NCBI GenBank assembly: GCA_021604645.1
Contig: BQJJ01000010.1
Coordinates: forward strand, 62,001-126,000
Length of the DNA: 64,000 bases
Reading direction: 5' to 3'
DNA from: Methyloligella sp.
GTDB lineage: Bacteria > Pseudomonadota > Alphaproteobacteria > Rhizobiales > HXMU1428-3
The position numbers and the translations under genes are program-made. Shown piece by piece: positions 35,969 to 45,090 of this stretch. The notes beneath the pieces are model-generated. The model had not been told where the DNA came from, made no database searches, and worked only from the letters and a program-made list of their open reading frames with translations. Within the stretch, counting starts at the first letter, position 1; each line of letters starts with the position of its first letter.

Positions 35969-36376
35969 ATCAAGGTTATTATCTAATTTTTATAAATTGG
36001 ATGGTCTTCTATTTAGAGAAATTTTGTGAAATCTCACTTTAAATTTATCATAATTCAAAAAAAGGCTCCCAAAAGGGGGCCTTTTTTATTCTTCCGATAA
36101 AAACCCTCCCAGAACATTCCAAATCCCCCTCAAATCGCCTATACTGGCGAAAAAAATAGTATGTTAAAGTTCGAAATTCATTGAAAAACAAAGAAAAACC
36201 TAAAAATTATCGAAACATTACATATATTTAATTTTCAAGATGGCATCACGTCATGATTAGATCCTTATATCAAGGCTAAAAGAGATGCAGATGTTGGCAA
36301 AAAAATAAGCGATCAATAAATGCCACACAAAAAAGAATGCATTTTCTATACTTTACCGAACCTACGGAGAAGCAAT
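35969..36376. other. Intergenic region before degP
   Basis: Apart from the terminator at 36060-36087, this AT-rich region of about 400 bp shows no gene. The 19 codons before the chosen degP start (36320-36376) could be coding if the upstream ATG is used. The degP promoter should lie here, but no clear heat-shock or extracytoplasmic-sigma signature was found by eye. Confidence 0.5.
36060..36087 (+). terminator. Intrinsic terminator after the glycine-zipper lipoprotein gene
   Basis: An 11-bp stem (36060-36070 with 36075-36085, one G-T pair) with an AAAA loop is followed by T residues. Its position is about 90 bp after the lipoprotein stop codon. Confidence 0.9.
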
Positions 36377-37918
36377 TTGACAAACTTAAATACAGAGCAA
36401 AAAAAATCACCTAGCCGTAAGGTCTTTGCAGCAGCAGCCTTAGGCCTTGCAGGTGTTGCCGCAGCGACCAGTGGCTTAGTCCTCAATAATAACCCCGCAT
36501 CAGCTGAAATTAAAAACGCAGTGTCTACCAGTGTAAAACCATATGCAAATGCCCCTAGCAGCTTTGCTGATTTGGTGGAACAGGTCAGCCCTTCAGTGGT
36601 TAGCGTTTTTGTAAAAAGCAAAGCCGAAACAGTTAAAACTCAACAGAAAAAAAGATTTAATCGTGGGGATAGACCTCCAGGATTTGGACGAGGACAAATT
36701 CCAGATAACTCTCCTTTTAAAGAGTTCTTTGAAAAACGCTTTGGTCAACAGCAACAACCAAAACCACAAAATTCACAAGGTTCTGGTTTCATCATTTCCG
36801 AAGATGGATATGTAGTGACTAATCATCACGTGATTAAAGGTGGTACAGAAATTAAAGTCACCCTATCAGGTGGTGAGCAGTTGGATGCCCGCCTAATCGG
36901 CTCAGATGCAAGAACAGATCTTGCCTTGTTAAAAATCAAAGACAAAAGAAAATTCCCAGCCGTTCCAATGGCCAAAGAAAAAGCTCGTGTCGGTGATTGG
37001 GTGTTAGCCGTTGGTAACCCATTTGGTCTAGGTGGAACAGTAACAGCTGGAATTGTTTCAGCTCATGGTCGCCCTGTAGGTCAAAGCCCATATGACTATT
37101 TACAAATCGACGCGGCTGTAAACCGTGGTAACTCAGGTGGTCCAGCATTCAACCTAAAAGGTGAGGTTGTTGGAGTGAATACAGCCATTTACAGCCCTTC
37201 TGGCGGCAATGTCGGTATCGCATTTGCTATTCCAGCAAATGTTGTACAAAAAATTGCTAAAGATTTGCGTAAAGGTGGCTCAGTTGTTCGTGGTTGGCTT
37301 GGTATTAACATCCAAAATGTGAGCGAAGATATTGCTGAAGGGCTTTCATTAGACAAACCATCAGGCGCTCTTGTAACCCGCTTGGTAAAAGGTGGCCCAG
37401 CCACAAAATCTGACTTAAAAGTGAGAGATGTCATTCTGTCAGTCAATGGCGTTCAGATCGCAGATGTTCGTGACTTAATGCGCCAAATTGGTGAAATCAG
37501 ACCAGATGAAGTCATTGCTTTAGAAGTCTTACGCAATGGTGCTAAAAAACAAGTATCAGTAAAACTCGGTACATTCCCGGATGGTAAAAAACTGGCTGCC
37601 TTACAAAAAGGTGAACCAGCACTTGAGTTGGATAATAAAGCCCTTGATGACATTGGCCTATCCCTCGCACCAGCGCGAGATTTAGGTAAAGGTAAAAAAG
37701 GGGTCGTAATTACCGAAGTAGACCCAGATAGCGATGCTTCTGTAAAAGGGATCAAAGTTGGTGACGTCATTCTGGAAGTGAATGGTAAGTCAGTGAATTT
37801 TCCAGCGGATGTAACTTCTGAAATCTTAAAAGCTAAAAAGACATCTGCAAAAGTCATACTTGTAAGAGTTAAAGACGGTCCTTATTACGGATTAAAATTG
37901 AAGAAAAATAAGAAATAG
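36377..37918 (+). CDS. degP: Periplasmic serine protease/chaperone of the DegP/HtrA (Do) family
   Basis: This protein degrades or refolds damaged envelope proteins. Numbered from an upstream in-frame ATG at 36320, the catalytic triad is His170 (TNHHVIKG), Asp200 (DARTDLALL) and Ser272 (GNSGGPAFN), followed by two PDZ domains (about 290-395 and 420-532). The TTG at 36377 is preferred as start because a GGAG sequence lies seven bases before it and the product then begins with a normal signal region ('SRKVFAAAALGLAGVAAATS'). A Q/R/P-rich linker sits between residues about 105 and 152. It is followed by a two-component system and glnE, as in rhizobia. Confidence 0.95.
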   Translation: MTNLNTEQKKSPSRKVFAAAALGLAGVAAATSGLVLNNNPASAEIKNAVSTSVKPYANAPSSFADLVEQVSPSVVSVFVKSKAETVKTQQKKRFNRGDRPPGFGRGQIPDNSPFKEFFEKRFGQQQQPKPQNSQGSGFIISEDGYVVTNHHVIKGGTEIKVTLSGGEQLDARLIGSDARTDLALLKIKDKRKFPAVPMAKEKARVGDWVLAVGNPFGLGGTVTAGIVSAHGRPVGQSPYDYLQIDAAVNRGNSGGPAFNLKGEVVGVNTAIYSPSGGNVGIAFAIPANVVQKIAKDLRKGGSVVRGWLGINIQNVSEDIAEGLSLDKPSGALVTRLVKGGPATKSDLKVRDVILSVNGVQIADVRDLMRQIGEIRPDEVIALEVLRNGAKKQVSVKLGTFPDGKKLAALQKGEPALELDNKALDDIGLSLAPARDLGKGKKGVVITEVDPDSDASVKGIKVGDVILEVNGKSVNFPADVTSEILKAKKTSAKVILVRVKDGPYYGLKLKKNKK

Positions 37919-37983
37919 TCAAAAACGAAAGAAGGGGGAGTTTAGAGGGTTTAAGCTCCTCCTTTTTAAATCGGGATAAAAAC

Positions 37984-38661
37984 ATGCAAATTCTATTAAT
38001 TGAGGATGATTTAGAAACAGCCCGTTTTCTCTGTAAAGCACTTGGGGAAAGTGGCCATAATGTTGACCATTCTGACGATGGAGAAATCGGTCTCCAATAT
38101 GGTTTGAAAAAAGAATATGACGTTCTCATTATTGATCGCATGCTACCCAACAGAGATGGCCTCTCCATCATAGAAAATTTAAGAGAAAATGAGGTCAACA
38201 CCCCAGTTCTTATTTTAAGTGCTTTGGATAAAGTTGATGAGCGAGTAAAAGGCTTAAAATCAGGAGGAGATGACTATCTCACTAAACCTTTTGCCTTAAG
38301 TGAGCTGCAAGCCAGAATAGAAGTACTCATGCGGCGTCTTGGAACTGGCGCGGAAAATTCTGAATTAAAAGTTGGAGACCTTATTTTAGAAAGAATGTCT
38401 CAAAAAGTCTCCCGCTCAGGTGTAGACATTCAACTCGTGCCAAGAGAATATCGTCTGCTTGAATATTTAATGCGCCATAAGGGGCAAGTCGTCACAAGAA
38501 CCATGCTCTTGGAAAATGTCTGGGACTACCATTTTGACCCGGGAACAAATGTCATAGATGTTCACATGTCCCGCCTTAGATCTAAAATCGATAAGGACTT
38601 TGATGAGACATTGTTACAGACCATACGCGGCGCAGGATATATGATTACCGATGGCGTTTAA
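37984..38661 (+). CDS. OmpR-family response regulator (ActJ-like)
   Basis: The 225-residue protein has a receiver domain (Asp8, Asp9, phosphoacceptor Asp51 in 'IIDRMLP', Lys in 'TKPF') and a winged-helix output domain ('LVPREYRLLEYLMRHKGQVV', 'VHMSRLRSKI', 'QTIRGAGYMI'). It overlaps the kinase gene by 11 bp. Its place between degP and glnE matches the ActJK system which, as I recall, controls envelope and acid stress genes including degP1 in Sinorhizobium meliloti; the same role is plausible here. Confidence 0.93.
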   Translation: MQILLIEDDLETARFLCKALGESGHNVDHSDDGEIGLQYGLKKEYDVLIIDRMLPNRDGLSIIENLRENEVNTPVLILSALDKVDERVKGLKSGGDDYLTKPFALSELQARIEVLMRRLGTGAENSELKVGDLILERMSQKVSRSGVDIQLVPREYRLLEYLMRHKGQVVTRTMLLENVWDYHFDPGTNVIDVHMSRLRSKIDKDFDETLLQTIRGAGYMITDGV

Positions 38662-40063
38662 CCGTCTATTCAAAACCACAGCATTTCGTCTTTCAGCTGT
38701 TTACTTGCTGGTTATCATCCTAGCAAGTATCGCAGTTGGAACCTACACAGGCTGGAAAACAAATGCTCTTTTAACTCAGCAACTTGTTGAGGTAATAACA
38801 GCCGAAGTAAAAGGCTTGGCGGAGCAATACCGCCAGGGTGGTTCGTCACGCTTAGCAGCCACAATTGCAACCCGCTCTAGAAAGCCAGGTAACTCTCTCT
38901 ATTTTTTCGGAACGCAGACAGGTCGAAAAATAGCCGGTAGTTTAAACCGTATTCCAACCGAATTACGCGGTGTTAATAGAGGTGCTCAATTTAGTTACAT
39001 TTGGCAACAAGATGAAACCCGCGAAAAAAGAAATGCAGTTGGCATTCCATTTCGTGTGGACGGCGGGCTTGTTCTAATTGTTGGGCGCGATATTGAAGAT
39101 CAATTGAATTTTATCTATACCGCAAGAAAAATGTTTTTTATTGGCCTTGGACTATTAGCCGCCTTTGGGTTGGGAACAGGTCTTTGGGTTAGCCGTAATC
39201 TGCTCAATCGCATCAATCAGATTTCAGAAACAAGCAAATCAATCATGGCAGGAGATTTATCTGAAAGAATCCCAATTAATGGGTCGAACGATGAGCTAGA
39301 TCAACTCTCTGCAAATCTAAACAATATGCTCATGAAAATAGAAACCCTTATGAGCGGCATGAGAGAAGTCACAGATAATATTGCTCATGATTTAAAAACG
39401 CCCATCAACCGAATACGCATCAAAGCCGAAGAAGCTTTAATAGACCCAGAAGGCGAAAAAGCTAAAGTAGAGGCCCTGCAAGGCACCATTGAAGAAGCGG
39501 ATAATCTTATCAAAACATTCAATGCACTCTTAAAAATCGCTCGGTTGGAAGCTGGTGCAGATAACGAACAAAAAGATGTTGTTGATTTAAGCCAAGTTAT
39601 GAAAGAAGTCGCCGAGCTTTATGAACCAGTAATTGATGATGAAGGTATGGAATTAAAACTCTCTATTTCAGAAAACCTATCAATCCTAGCTGATAGGCAA
39701 CTCATTTCCCAAGCCATTACAAATGTGATTGATAATGCCCTGAAATACGGCAGAGGAGATATAAAAAATAAAGATCACAAAACCATAATAGAACTTATGG
39801 TAAGACAAAAAAATCAATATGTTGAAATTCATATTGCAGATAATGGTGAAGGAATATCTGAGGAAAATAAAAAGAGAGTTTTTCGAAGATTTGTTCGCTT
39901 GGAAGAAAGTCGCTCAAAACCGGGCAGTGGCCTAGGACTATCAATGGTTGGCGCAGTCATAAATGCCTACAAAGGGGCCATACGCTTAGAAGACAACGAG
40001 CCCGGTCTTCGTATAATCATGAGATTTCCAATCCATCCAATTCCTCAATTGGCGTCCGCTTAA
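38651..40063 (+). CDS. HAMP-domain sensor histidine kinase (ActK-like)
   Basis: The 470-residue kinase has two membrane helices (about 13-32 and 160-182), a periplasmic part of about 125 residues, a HAMP domain ('NRINQISETSKSIMAGDLSE'), HisKA with 'NIAHDLKTPINRIRIKAEEA', and an HATPase domain with 'VIDNALKYG', 'DNGEGIS' and 'GSGLGLSMV'. The gene overlaps the response regulator, so the pair is coupled. It is followed by glnE after about 100 bp. Confidence 0.93.
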   Translation: MAFNRLFKTTAFRLSAVYLLVIILASIAVGTYTGWKTNALLTQQLVEVITAEVKGLAEQYRQGGSSRLAATIATRSRKPGNSLYFFGTQTGRKIAGSLNRIPTELRGVNRGAQFSYIWQQDETREKRNAVGIPFRVDGGLVLIVGRDIEDQLNFIYTARKMFFIGLGLLAAFGLGTGLWVSRNLLNRINQISETSKSIMAGDLSERIPINGSNDELDQLSANLNNMLMKIETLMSGMREVTDNIAHDLKTPINRIRIKAEEALIDPEGEKAKVEALQGTIEEADNLIKTFNALLKIARLEAGADNEQKDVVDLSQVMKEVAELYEPVIDDEGMELKLSISENLSILADRQLISQAITNVIDNALKYGRGDIKNKDHKTIIELMVRQKNQYVEIHIADNGEGISEENKKRVFRRFVRLEESRSKPGSGLGLSMVGAVINAYKGAIRLEDNEPGLRIIMRFPIHPIPQLASA

Positions 40064-40161
40064 AAGGTCTATGATAATCATTTCCAAATCATAAAAAGCA
40101 CAATAAACTGAAGAGATTATTTCACGTTTAATTGGGTGCACATACTTGGGTGTAGAGATAT

Positions 40162-43092
40162 ATGAACAATTTAAGTCAGAGAATTAATGCAGTGCCTGTT
40201 CCGCATAATACAGAGCTCGCAGAAAGTTGTCTTAATGACCTTAAGTCTGAACTTGCAGGAAAAGAATGGGCCAATGAATTCCTATTAGATTTAGAAAACT
40301 CATCTCAAGTGCGGGCACTCCTATTAGGTGTATTTGGAAATTCTCCCTATTTAACTTCACTCATAAAACGCCGTCCCGAAAATCTGTTCGGGGCTTTATA
40401 TAATCCTCCCGAAACAAGAATGAGCGAATTAGGAGAAGAGCTCAAAGAGAATATGAAAAACGCTTCATCAATGGATGAAGCAATGTGGCACTTAAGGGGC
40501 TATAAAAAGAAGGCGGCTCTGTTCACGGCATTAACTGATTTATCAAGCTGTTGGGATGTTCCAAAAGTCATTGAAGCCATCACAATAAGTGCTGATACAG
40601 CGCTTGAACAAACAACTGAATTCCTTTTCAGACAGGCTATGATAAAGGGAGATGTCCTTCCTAAAAATCAAGAAAACCCCGCTGAAGATAGTGGTTACAT
40701 CATCCTTGCTATGGGGAAACAAGGAGCGTTTGAATTAAACTATTCAAGTGATGTTGATCTCATCGTTTTTTATGATTTAGAGCGAATGACATTAAAAGAA
40801 GGAATTGAACCAAGTACTTTCTTTGTAAAATTGACTAGAAACATGGTCAAGATGATGCAAGAGCTAACGGCGGATGGTTATGTTTATCGCGTTGATTTGC
40901 GACTGAGACCAGACCCCGGAGCAACTCAAATTGCTCTTTCTACTGATGCTGCCTATTCATATTATGAAAGCTTTGGGCAAAATTGGGAACGGGCAGCAAT
41001 GATTAAAGCTCGCCCTGTCGCGGGCGATATTGAGGCCGGAGAAGAATTGCTTAAAGGACTAGCCCCCTTTGTTTGGCGCAAATATCTGGACTTTGCCGCC
41101 ATTGACGATATTCATGCAATGAAGAGACAGGTCAATGCCGTCAAAGGTCACGGCACTATAGCAATCACAGGTCACAATATTAAATTGGGCCGCGGCGGTA
41201 TTCGAGAAATAGAGTTCTTCACACAGACACAACAGCTCATCGCTGGTGGGCGTCAAGCACATTTAAGAACGACACAAACTTTAGAAACTTTAAAAGGGCT
41301 AACTGAAGAACAATGGATTGCCCCAAAAGCACGTGATGAATTGACAATCGCCTATAATTTTCTACGACTTGTTGAGCACCGCATACAGATGGTCAATGAT
41401 GAACAAACCCATACCCTTCCCAAATCAGAGGAAGGCATGACTAGAATTGCTAATTTTTCAGGCTTTCAAACACTCGAAGAATTCTCAAAAAAATTGCGTC
41501 ATGAACTAGAAACAGTCCAACATCATTACGCTGAACTATTTGAAGATGATAAGTCTCTAGCAAGTGAATGTGGTAATCTGGTTTTTGTAGGCGATGATAT
41601 TGACCCAAACACAAAAGAGACAGTCGCAAATCTTGGGTTTAAAGACCCTGTCAAAGCCATTGAAACAGTAAAGTCCTGGCACTACGGTAGGTATGCTTCA
41701 ACACGAAGTGAGAGAGCAAGAGAGCGTTTAACAGAATTCCAACCAAAACTTCTTGAAGCTCTATCAAATACAGAACAACCAGATGGTGCACTTTCTGTCT
41801 TTGATAAATTCTTAGGTGACTTACCAGCTGGCGTTCAGCTGTTCTCACTTCTTTCCTCAAATCCAAAATTATTGAACTTAATTGCAGAGATAATGGGAAC
41901 AGCACCAGGACTTGCACGCGTGTTATCTCGGCGGTCAAAAATACTAGATGCAGTGCTAGCGCCCGAGTTCTTCGGGGATTTACCTGATCATGATGCATTA
42001 AGCTCAATCATCGAAGACAAATTTTCAAGTTGTAAAGATTACCAAGACACACTTGACCTTGCACGTGTCATTGGTCAGGAACAATCTTTTTTAATTGGTG
42101 TCCGGTTGCTCTCTGGAATAATTAGTGCTGATGTAGCAGCCTTTGCCTATTCGCGCCTGGCTGAAACCATCATCCAAAAGTTACTCGAAAAAGTAGAAGA
42201 AGAAATAAGCCTTGCTCATGGGGGCTTTGAAGGCGCTTCCGTGACGGTGCTAGCAATGGGAAAACTTGGTGGCTATGAAATGACTGCAAGTTCAGATCTG
42301 GATCTTATTTTAATTTATGATTTTAACCAAGATCAGGTCCATTCAGATGGCAAGAAACCTCTCTCACCAACCCAATATTATTCTCGCATCACACAAAGAC
42401 TAATTTCAGCCCTTTCAGCACCAACCGCTGAAGGCGAGCTCTACGAAGTTGATATGCGACTAAGACCATCAGGAAGATCCGGGCCTGTAGCAACACAATT
42501 GAATAGTTTTGTTGACTATCAAAAAAACAAAGCATGGGTATGGGAACACTTAGCCTTAACAAGAGCTAGATGTTTAACCGGCTCACCAAGCTTGAAAGAA
42601 AAACTAAATGAAACAATTAAACTCGTCATATCCAAAGACCGTGAGAAAGATACGTTGATCACAGAAGTTAAAGATATGCGTGAGAGAATAGCAAAGGAAA
42701 AAGGAACTGATAATATTTGGGATATTAAACAGGTTAGAGGTGGTCAGGTTGATATTGAGTTCATTTGCCAATATCTACAATTACAGTTTTCATACATCCA
42801 TCCCGATATTATAAATACAAACACTGTGAGTAGTCTGGAGAAAATTGCTGAACGAAATCTCTTAAATGGGCAGGACGGAAACTTACTAGTAAAAGCCTCT
42901 CATTTATATAATGACCTTATTCAAATGATAAGGTTGAGCACAGAAAAAGGCTTTGTTCCTGAAACTGCGAGTATGGGATTAAAATTAAGGTTAGCAAAAA
43001 CCGCTAACTTGGATACCTATGATGAGCTCGTTGAAAAGCTTTCCTACACTCAAAAACAGGTGAAAATTATTTTTGACAAAATGTTTAATTGA
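40162..43092 (+). CDS. glnE: Bifunctional glutamine synthetase adenylyltransferase/deadenylase
   Basis: GlnE attaches AMP to glutamine synthetase and removes it again in response to PII and glutamine. The 976-residue protein shows the two nucleotidyltransferase domains: an N-terminal one with 'ILAMGKQGAFELNYSSDVDL' and a C-terminal one with 'VLAMGKLGGYEMTASSDLDL'. Each carries the catalytic Asp-x-Asp, and each is followed by a helical regulatory region ('RGGIREIEFFTQTQQL' and 'RGGQVDIEFICQYLQL'). The length is normal. The position after a DegP - two-component cluster is the usual Rhizobiales arrangement. Confidence 0.97.
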   Translation: MNNLSQRINAVPVPHNTELAESCLNDLKSELAGKEWANEFLLDLENSSQVRALLLGVFGNSPYLTSLIKRRPENLFGALYNPPETRMSELGEELKENMKNASSMDEAMWHLRGYKKKAALFTALTDLSSCWDVPKVIEAITISADTALEQTTEFLFRQAMIKGDVLPKNQENPAEDSGYIILAMGKQGAFELNYSSDVDLIVFYDLERMTLKEGIEPSTFFVKLTRNMVKMMQELTADGYVYRVDLRLRPDPGATQIALSTDAAYSYYESFGQNWERAAMIKARPVAGDIEAGEELLKGLAPFVWRKYLDFAAIDDIHAMKRQVNAVKGHGTIAITGHNIKLGRGGIREIEFFTQTQQLIAGGRQAHLRTTQTLETLKGLTEEQWIAPKARDELTIAYNFLRLVEHRIQMVNDEQTHTLPKSEEGMTRIANFSGFQTLEEFSKKLRHELETVQHHYAELFEDDKSLASECGNLVFVGDDIDPNTKETVANLGFKDPVKAIETVKSWHYGRYASTRSERARERLTEFQPKLLEALSNTEQPDGALSVFDKFLGDLPAGVQLFSLLSSNPKLLNLIAEIMGTAPGLARVLSRRSKILDAVLAPEFFGDLPDHDALSSIIEDKFSSCKDYQDTLDLARVIGQEQSFLIGVRLLSGIISADVAAFAYSRLAETIIQKLLEKVEEEISLAHGGFEGASVTVLAMGKLGGYEMTASSDLDLILIYDFNQDQVHSDGKKPLSPTQYYSRITQRLISALSAPTAEGELYEVDMRLRPSGRSGPVATQLNSFVDYQKNKAWVWEHLALTRARCLTGSPSLKEKLNETIKLVISKDREKDTLITEVKDMRERIAKEKGTDNIWDIKQVRGGQVDIEFICQYLQLQFSYIHPDIINTNTVSSLEKIAERNLLNGQDGNLLVKASHLYNDLIQMIRLSTEKGFVPETASMGLKLRLAKTANLDTYDELVEKLSYTQKQVKIIFDKMFN

Positions 43093-43127
43093 TTTTTTCA
43101 AAAACCGCGACGGTATTTAATCTTCCC

Positions 43128-43165
43128 ATTCGTATTATAAATATCAAAAGACAAACAATACGAAT
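43128..43165. promoter_or_regulatory. 9-bp inverted repeat between glnE and the EF-hand gene
   Basis: ATTCGTATT (43128-43136) and AATACGAAT (43157-43165) form a perfect inverted repeat, followed by TTTT. It may be a weak terminator for glnE or an operator for the EF-hand gene, whose ATG is 23 bp downstream. Confidence 0.45.
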
Positions 43166-43188
43166 TTTTAAAAAACGAGGAAGTGTAA

Positions 43189-43752
43189 ATGTCAAAAAAA
43201 TTAGCTCTAGGAGCAGGTGTCGCGGTTTTAGTTATTTCTATGAGTGGTGTTGCTATTGCAAAAAAACATGGCAAACATTGTTATCGCGGCGGTGGGCATC
43301 CCCCCCATCATTCTATGAAAAAGCACGGTATGAATATTATGCGCCATGCTGACGCCGATAAAGATGGTAACATCACAAAAGCTGAATTGCTGAGTGCTCA
43401 TGAGAAAAAATTTAAAGATTTCGACCTGAACGCTGATGGCAATGTAACAGCTGAAGAAGTACAGAAAAAGCTATCAAGCCACTATGAAAAAATAGCAAAA
43501 AGAATAACGCGTAAATTTGATGAAAACCGAGACGGCAAAGTAACGACTGAAGAATTCTCAAAACACGCAGAAAAAAAATTATATATGCTTGATCTAAATG
43601 ATGATGGTGTCATTAGCAAAGATGAGCGTCCACGTAAGCGGATGGGCTGGAAACGTCATCACCGTTCTCACCATGGAAAAGGGAACAGAGATCATCACCG
43701 CGGCTCACATATGGAAAACGGGAAAGATAAAAAAACAGAAACACAAAAATAA
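43189..43752 (+). CDS. Exported EF-hand protein with His-rich regions
   Basis: The 187-residue protein has an N-terminal signal sequence (about 1-24, ending 'SGVAIAKKH') and four EF-hand-type loops: 'DADKDGNITKAE', 'DLNADGNVTAEE', 'DENRDGKVTTEE' and 'DLNDDGVISKDE'. The N- and C-terminal flanks are rich in His (for example 'HPPHHSMKKH' and 'HHRSHHGKGNRDHH'). It should bind calcium and possibly transition metals in the periplasm. A GAGGAAG ribosome-binding site precedes the ATG. It lies just before an ECF sigma factor / putative anti-sigma / metal-sensor gene set and may be part of that response. Confidence 0.92.
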   Translation: MSKKLALGAGVAVLVISMSGVAIAKKHGKHCYRGGGHPPHHSMKKHGMNIMRHADADKDGNITKAELLSAHEKKFKDFDLNADGNVTAEEVQKKLSSHYEKIAKRITRKFDENRDGKVTTEEFSKHAEKKLYMLDLNDDGVISKDERPRKRMGWKRHHRSHHGKGNRDHHRGSHMENGKDKKTETQK

Positions 43753-43767
43753 TACATGAATAATAAA

Positions 43768-43799
43768 TAGAGCGTTCCACACAATATTGGAACGCTCTA
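43768..43799. terminator. 12-bp hairpin between the EF-hand and ECF sigma genes
   Basis: TAGAGCGTTCCA (43768-43779) and its exact complement (43788-43799) enclose an 8-nt loop. No T-run follows on the plus strand, so termination may be partial. On the minus strand a T-rich sequence does follow. Confidence 0.55.
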
Positions 43800-43803
43800 A
43801 ATG

Positions 43804-43815
43804 GAGAGCGCTCTC
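43804..43815. promoter_or_regulatory. Perfect 12-bp palindrome upstream of the ECF sigma gene
   Basis: GAGAGCGCTCTC is its own reverse complement and lies 27 bp before the sigma factor ATG. Its core resembles the arms of the neighbouring hairpin (AGAGCG). It is a candidate operator. Confidence 0.45.
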
Positions 43816-43841
43816 TGTTAACTCAGCTGAAAAGTTACGAT

Positions 43842-44447
43842 ATGCAAAGTGGTATTATTGAAACCGAGCAAGACCTGATCATTCACGCTCAAAAGGGTGA
43901 TCAAAAAGCATTTAAAGAACTTGTGCATCAGCACTTGCCAAACGTGCTCGCTCTTGGGTTTAGAATGCTGAATAATGCAAGTGAAGCTGAAGACATGGCC
44001 CAGGATGTAATGCTCAGTCTTTGGCAAAATATCAGCAAATACGATGCCGGCAAAGCAAAATTTTCAACATGGCTTTATAGAATAACGGCAAACCGTTGTC
44101 TCGATCGCATAAGAAAAAAGACACCAGAACAATTACCGGAAGATTATGATCCAGTCATAGAGGCTGAACAGCTAGATAATCTTTATAACAAGCAGTTATC
44201 CAAACAAATGGAGACAACATTGCAAACACTACCAGATCGGCAGTATCTCGCATTGGTTTTGTTTCATTATCAAGGTCATCGAATGACTGAAGTCGCTGAA
44301 ATTATGGAATGTTCAAGTGAAGCAGTTGAAAGTTTATTAGCAAGAGCCAGGCGAACATTAAAACAAAAACTAGGTCCACTCTGGCAAGAGTTTCAAAACA
44401 ATAGCTCACCCAATCTACAAGAACAAAATCGGGGGGAAGTGGTATGA
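43842..44447 (+). CDS. ECF-type RNA polymerase sigma factor
   Basis: The 201-residue protein has sigma region 2 ('EAEDMAQDVMLSLWQNISKY', 'FSTWLYRITANRCLDRIRKK') and region 4 ('LPDRQYLALVLFHYQGHRMT', 'VESLLARARRTLKQKL'), and lacks regions 1 and 3, so it is an ECF (group 4) sigma factor. It overlaps the next gene by four bases (ATGA), typical for sigma/anti-sigma pairs. The gene order EF-hand protein - ECF sigma - membrane protein - metal-sensor protein suggests a response to metal ions or calcium. Confidence 0.95.
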   Translation: MQSGIIETEQDLIIHAQKGDQKAFKELVHQHLPNVLALGFRMLNNASEAEDMAQDVMLSLWQNISKYDAGKAKFSTWLYRITANRCLDRIRKKTPEQLPEDYDPVIEAEQLDNLYNKQLSKQMETTLQTLPDRQYLALVLFHYQGHRMTEVAEIMECSSEAVESLLARARRTLKQKLGPLWQEFQNNSSPNLQEQNRGEVV

Positions 44448-45070
44448 CAAATAATTTGGATCATTTAACAATGAATGAAAAGAAATTAGAACAATTGCTG
44501 GATATTTACGGAGCTGATTTATCTAAAATGCCAGAGCCCTTTGCTAAGGAGATCAAAGAATTTCTTCAGAAAATACAAGAAGGCGCAAATCAAGGTTTCG
44601 ATGGAGAGATAGAGCCTTCAGGTAGTCAGGCCTCCACACAGAAAGAAAAAATTTCCGAGTTGATCGAGAAAGCCGAGTTACTTGATCAAGCCCTGGATCA
44701 CCATAAACAGTTGCCGAAGTGGGAGATAGAAGCGCTTGAAGGTCAAATTTTAGCAAAAGCCTTTGCCTCTGAACAAACAAGTACAGCTGATGTCATTTCT
44801 TTTGATGAAAGAAAAAACACTATTGAGAAAAACAAGCCTTCTGCAATAGATAATAAGTCGTCCGGTAAAAGTGAATTTTTCACAATAAAGTCAACTGGTT
44901 TGATTGCGGCAAGTCTGTTAGCAGGGCTTCTGATTGGTAGCTTTGGAGGACTAGACCATCTTTTATATGAAGAAGGGACAACATTAATCGCCAGCAATAG
45001 CTTTATGGATGATGTCCTATATTTAGGCACAGAATACAGCCTTGAAACGGCTGATTTTTTAAATAATTAA
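44444..45070 (+). CDS. Putative anti-sigma factor (single-span membrane protein)
   Basis: The 208-residue protein has an acidic cytoplasmic N-terminal part with predicted helices (about 1-140), one membrane helix (about 151-168, 'TGLIAASLLAGLLIGSFGG') and a short periplasmic tail of about 40 residues. This is the topology of an anti-sigma factor. The gene is coupled to the ECF sigma gene by an ATGA overlap. I do not see a zinc-binding HxxxCxxC motif, so it is not a ZAS-type anti-sigma. The role is inferred from topology and position. Confidence 0.72.
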   Translation: MTNNLDHLTMNEKKLEQLLDIYGADLSKMPEPFAKEIKEFLQKIQEGANQGFDGEIEPSGSQASTQKEKISELIEKAELLDQALDHHKQLPKWEIEALEGQILAKAFASEQTSTADVISFDERKNTIEKNKPSAIDNKSSGKSEFFTIKSTGLIAASLLAGLLIGSFGGLDHLLYEEGTTLIASNSFMDDVLYLGTEYSLETADFLNN

Positions 45071-45090
45071 ATTAAGTAAGGAGGAAGAAT

